Shown here: positions 33,381-35,303 of the stretch, piece after piece
Numbering within the stretch: the stretch's first letter is position 1
How the letters are laid out: every line of letters begins with the position of its first letter
Assembly: GCF_003575975.1 (NCBI RefSeq)
Contig: NZ_QQXK01000034.1
Span: forward strand, 1-35,303
DNA from: Galactobacter valiniphilus
GTDB taxonomy: Bacteria; Actinomycetota; Actinomycetes; Actinomycetales; Micrococcaceae
Reading direction: 5' to 3'
Length of the DNA stretch: 35,303 bases
Translations under genes and position numbers: made by a program
The notes under the pieces: generated by a model
Told to the model about the DNA's origin: nothing
Database searches by the model: none
What the model saw: the letters and a program-made list of their open reading frames with translations, nothing else

Positions 33381-33823
33381 CAGTACGCCATCTCCCCGGC
33401 CTCGCCCTTGGCCTTCCACTCGAGGCCGTTCTTGAAGCCCGTCACCGCCAGCTCGCGGAGCACATCCGGGTCCACGTCCGCGAGCTTGTTGATGTAGAGG
33501 CAGGACTTGCCGATCTTGTGCTTGCCGAGCTTGGCCAGCAGCTCCGCCTCCTCGGGTTGCCCCGTGAAGCCGTAGAGCGAGAGCGAAGCCTTGCGCGGGC
33601 TGAAGCCCATGACCGGCGCCGTGCCGGAGTGCCCCGTGGGGTAGAAGTACGCGTACTCGTCGAAGCCCACGATGCTGGGCCCCCACATCCGCGGTTCCTG
33701 CCCCGTGACTTCGCGCAGGAGCGCGAGCAGGGCGAGCCCGTCCGTGCGGCGGGTCGGGTGCTCCACTGCCTCCACCCAGGCGACGGGGTCTACGTCGGTC
33801 CACTGCGTCGTGTTCTCGGCCAT
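33380..33823 (-). CDS. DUF1801 domain protein
   Basis: 147 residues from ATG 33823. RMWGPSIVGFDEYAYFYPTGHSGTAPVMGFSPRKASLSLY is the DUF1801/YdhG-like core; LGKHKIGKSCLYINKLADVDPDVLRELA follows. A longer frame reaches 34108 but has no protein-like sequence; ATG 33823 has GGAGG just before it and a CACACT box (33835-33830) 6 nt upstream, so it may be leaderless. Family role unknown. Two-gene operon with the SRPBCC gene. Confidence 0.83.
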   Translation of the reverse strand: MAENTTQWTDVDPVAWVEAVEHPTRRTDGLALLALLREVTGQEPRMWGPSIVGFDEYAYFYPTGHSGTAPVMGFSPRKASLSLYGFTGQPEEAELLAKLGKHKIGKSCLYINKLADVDPDVLRELAVTGFKNGLEWKAKGEAGEMAY

Positions 33824-34535
33824 GCCTCCAGTGTGGGAGAGCGGGGTACCCAGGCCAAGGGCCCGACGTCGGCCGGGAATTGAGGAACCGTTCGCGAACG
33901 ACCTTTCCGGGGGGGCGAGCGTCTGAGGAGTGGTACCAGCGTCCTCGCCGCCCGTTGCTTTCACATGGGCATGGTGGCGGGCCGTGCACGGCGCGGTGAA
34001 TCGTCGCGGACAAAGGTGTGGTTGGTGACACCTGAGTCCGCGTATACGTGCTTTATATGAGGACGGTTCAGTTTCGCCCTGGGGGTCTGCGGCCACGCAA
34101 AACCTCATTCATCGCAGATCACTGGGTGCGATGCGCTGCGGGTGGTGTATGGTGGGATGAACCGCGTCGCCGCTCTGAGCAGTGGGCACGGGATGATCTG
34201 GACTTCGTCCGGGTCATGGCGAGGGTAGCTATGACGCCCCTCTCCAAGGTCAAGCGCACGTCCACATCTAGCACTGCGCGCAGCGAATCGGATTCTCACA
34301 TCATCTTCTTCATCCCCTGACTCTTCGTCGGGGATATGCCGCCATCCTGTACCTAGGTTGGCGATGGCTTCCTCCGCTCTCAGCAGCGGGGAACGTCGCG
34401 TCCAAGACGCCACGATCTCCTTCTCTCCAGGATCCTACCCGGATGCCGCGACGCGGCCCCCTCTTCTTTCCGTACCGAATTAGTCGGCACGGACCGTACG
34501 CACCTCGTGCACACACCAGTATCAAAGGAATAGAC
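33824..34535. other. long intergenic stretch before the cold-shock gene
   Basis: About 710 nt with no gene that I can support on either strand; base composition is visibly less GC-rich and has no codon periodicity. It holds the palindrome CGTATACG (34041-34048) followed by TTTATAT, and a hairpin CCGTACCGA/TCGGCACGG (34470-34478 with 34484-34492, one mismatch) 44 nt before the csp start. The second half may be the long 5' leader known for cold-shock mRNAs. I could not fix a promoter. Confidence 0.5.
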
Positions 34536-34739
34536 ATGACTCTCGGCACCGTGAAGTGGTTCAACTCGGACAAGGGCTTCGGCTTCATCGCCCCCGAGGA
34601 TGGCACCGCCGACCTCTTCGCCCACTTCTCCGCCATCGCCGGCTCCGGACACCGCAACCTCGAAGAGGGCCAGCGCGTCCAGTTCGACGTCGTCAACGGC
34701 CCCAAGGGACTGCAGGCCTCCAACATCCAGGCCGCCTGA
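34536..34739 (+). CDS. cspA: cold-shock protein (CspA family)
   Basis: 67 residues, AAAGGAA 7 nt upstream. An OB fold with both RNA-binding motifs: [20 protein letters not shown] (RNP1, KGFGFI) and DLFAHFSAI (RNP2-like). It binds single-stranded RNA/DNA as an mRNA chaperone. Third positions are strongly C-biased, as in highly expressed genes. Followed by a terminator and then a desaturase remnant; csp and desaturase genes together would be a cold-response pair. Confidence 0.95.
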   Translation: MTLGTVKWFNSDKGFGFIAPEDGTADLFAHFSAIAGSGHRNLEEGQRVQFDVVNGPKGLQASNIQAA

Positions 34740-34753
34740 ACCTGACATTTGCA

Positions 34754-34794
34754 AGAGGGCGGGTCCGAACACTTTCGTTCCGGACCCGCCCTCT
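34754..34794 (+). terminator. cspA terminator
   Basis: AGAGGGCGGGTCCG (34754-34767) pairs perfectly with CGGACCCGCCCTCT (34781-34794), with AAC/GTT continuing inside beyond one bulged base. It lies 15 nt past the csp stop. Confidence 0.85.
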
Positions 34795-34836
34795 GCCTTA
34801 TCCACGCTCGATTCCCGTCGTTCAAAGGACAACACC

Positions 34837-35226
34837 ATAACGATTGCTACCCCCGCGACGGCCCCAGCCGATACGACTGGCCGTGCCCTCTACGCGGACG
34901 AGACCTCCTTCAGCCGGCACGCCTCCGGTTACCTCGACGTAGCTTCCCAAGCCCGAGAACGTGGCCTGCTGCAACGAACACCGTGGTTCTATTGGTGCGT
35001 ATCGGCGAGTCTCATCGCGGCCTTCGGCGGCTGTCTGACGGGTTTCCTTCTGCTAGGCGATTCCTGGTTTCAACTGCTCATCGCGGCGGCCCTCGGTCTC
35101 GTTTTCACGCAGACGGCCTTCCTGGCCCACGAGGCTGCGCACCGCCAGATTCTGAGCTTCGGGCCGGGCAACGATCGACTCGCGCGCATCCTCGCAGCCG
35201 CCGTCGGCCTGAGCTACTCGTGGTGG
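34837..35226 (+). pseudogene. fatty-acid desaturase, start codon lost and 3' part cut off
   Basis: 130 codons remain. The frame begins with ATA at 34837 exactly where a start is expected: AAAGGA (34824-34829) sits 7 nt before it, and no ATG/GTG/TTG lies in frame near it, so an ATG probably changed to ATA. The protein shows two membrane helices (YWCVSASLIAAFGGCLTGFLLLG and WFQLLIAAALGLVFTQTAFLA) and the first histidine box HEAAH (98-102) of membrane desaturases, then GLSYSWW. There the family normally goes on to the HxxHH box, but here a stop (35227) and unrelated sequence follow. Intact members have about 340-370 residues. Both lesions suggest a dead gene, unless initiation at ATA occurs. Confidence 0.75.
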
Positions 35227-35303
35227 TGATGGCGCTCATCGAAATTCCCCAGAGTTGCTCATCGGAATTCCTCAGGTCGCGTGGTCAGGTTAGCGCAGGT
35301 TCG
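35227..35303. mobile_element. probable end of an IS21-family insertion sequence (runs off window)
   Basis: The desaturase frame breaks at 35227, where the sequence starts TGATGGCGCTCATCG. Two direct copies of a 19-bp unit follow, GCTCATCGAAATTCCCCAG (35234-35252) and GCTCATCGGAATTCCTCAG (35257-35275), with a period of 23. A 5'-TG end plus multiple short terminal repeats is characteristic of IS21-family elements (istA/istB). No transposase is within the window, so the family call rests on the end alone. Confidence 0.6.

Noticed and set aside
33824-34108. N-terminal extension of the DUF1801 protein
   Set aside because: Not protein-like; ATG 33823 has a purine-rich site and a -10-like box just upstream and gives the normal family length.
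34048-34320. 90-codon plus-strand ORF, and 34105-34413 on the minus strand
   Set aside because: No ribosome site, no codon bias, no recognisable domain; treated as part of the gene-free region.

Overview
The window is high-GC DNA from an actinobacterium, most likely of the order Micrococcales and Micrococcaceae-like. The reasons are the GC-rich third positions, many GTG starts, and a dnaA-proximal gene order: trxB, a MurJ-associated membrane protein, murJ, a NUDIX hydrolase gene and the CCA-adding enzyme gene at the left; ino1 next; and the rpsF-ssb-rpsR-rplI operon at the right. I cannot name a genus from the sequence alone. Promoter -10 boxes recur as TAGNNT, and several genes begin 7-8 nt after such a box, so they are probably translated from leaderless mRNAs.

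Layout. 1-4.7 kb (minus): 5' end of trxB, a one-helix protein with a kinase-like N-terminus and a discoidin-like C-terminus, murJ, NUDIX hydrolase. 4.9-6.3 kb (plus): CCA tRNA nucleotidyltransferase. 6.4-7.1 kb: three unrecognised small ORFs (about 40, 45 and 47 codons), the last two overlapping by ATGA, bounded by two terminators. 7.1-8.2 kb (minus): inositol-3-phosphate synthase. 8.4-14.7 kb (minus): five tightly coupled genes for glycosyltransferases (GT2, two polysialyltransferase-like paralogues, a GT52-like protein, a DUF6716-like protein). 14.8-15.6 kb (plus): a lone nucleotidyltransferase. 15.8-18.1 kb (minus): neuA (CMP-nonulosonate synthetase fused to a HAD phosphatase) and neuB (a short synthase without the SAF domain). 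18.2-18.9 kb: repeat-bearing lipoprotein. 19.0-24.7 kb (plus): GT87 membrane glycosyltransferase, two-gene ABC exporter, histidine kinase and response regulator. 24.8-29.5 kb: nucleoside hydrolase (minus), M18 aminopeptidase and a membrane acyltransferase/SGNH protein (plus). 29.7-31.5 kb: rpsF, ssb, rpsR, rplI. 31.6-32.8 kb: SAM-IV riboswitch, flavin reductase, DUF6157 protein. 32.9-33.8 kb (minus): DUF1801 and SRPBCC proteins. 34.5 kb to the end: cold-shock protein, a fatty-acid desaturase that lost its start codon and is cut by what looks like an IS21-family end.

How it fits together. The neuA-neuB pair and the five-gene glycosyltransferase operon together look like a pathway that makes a CMP-activated nonulosonic acid and builds a surface polymer from it. 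The phosphatase fused to NeuA and the absence of any NeuC-type epimerase favour a Kdn route (mannose-6-P + PEP, dephosphorylation, CMP activation) and a teichulosonic-acid-like wall polymer. That is an inference. No exporter for the polymer is obvious, unless the GT87 or ABC genes take part.

The second highlight is a well-formed SAM-IV riboswitch with its own promoter in front of a solitary flavin reductase, which links that enzyme to sulfur/methionine status.
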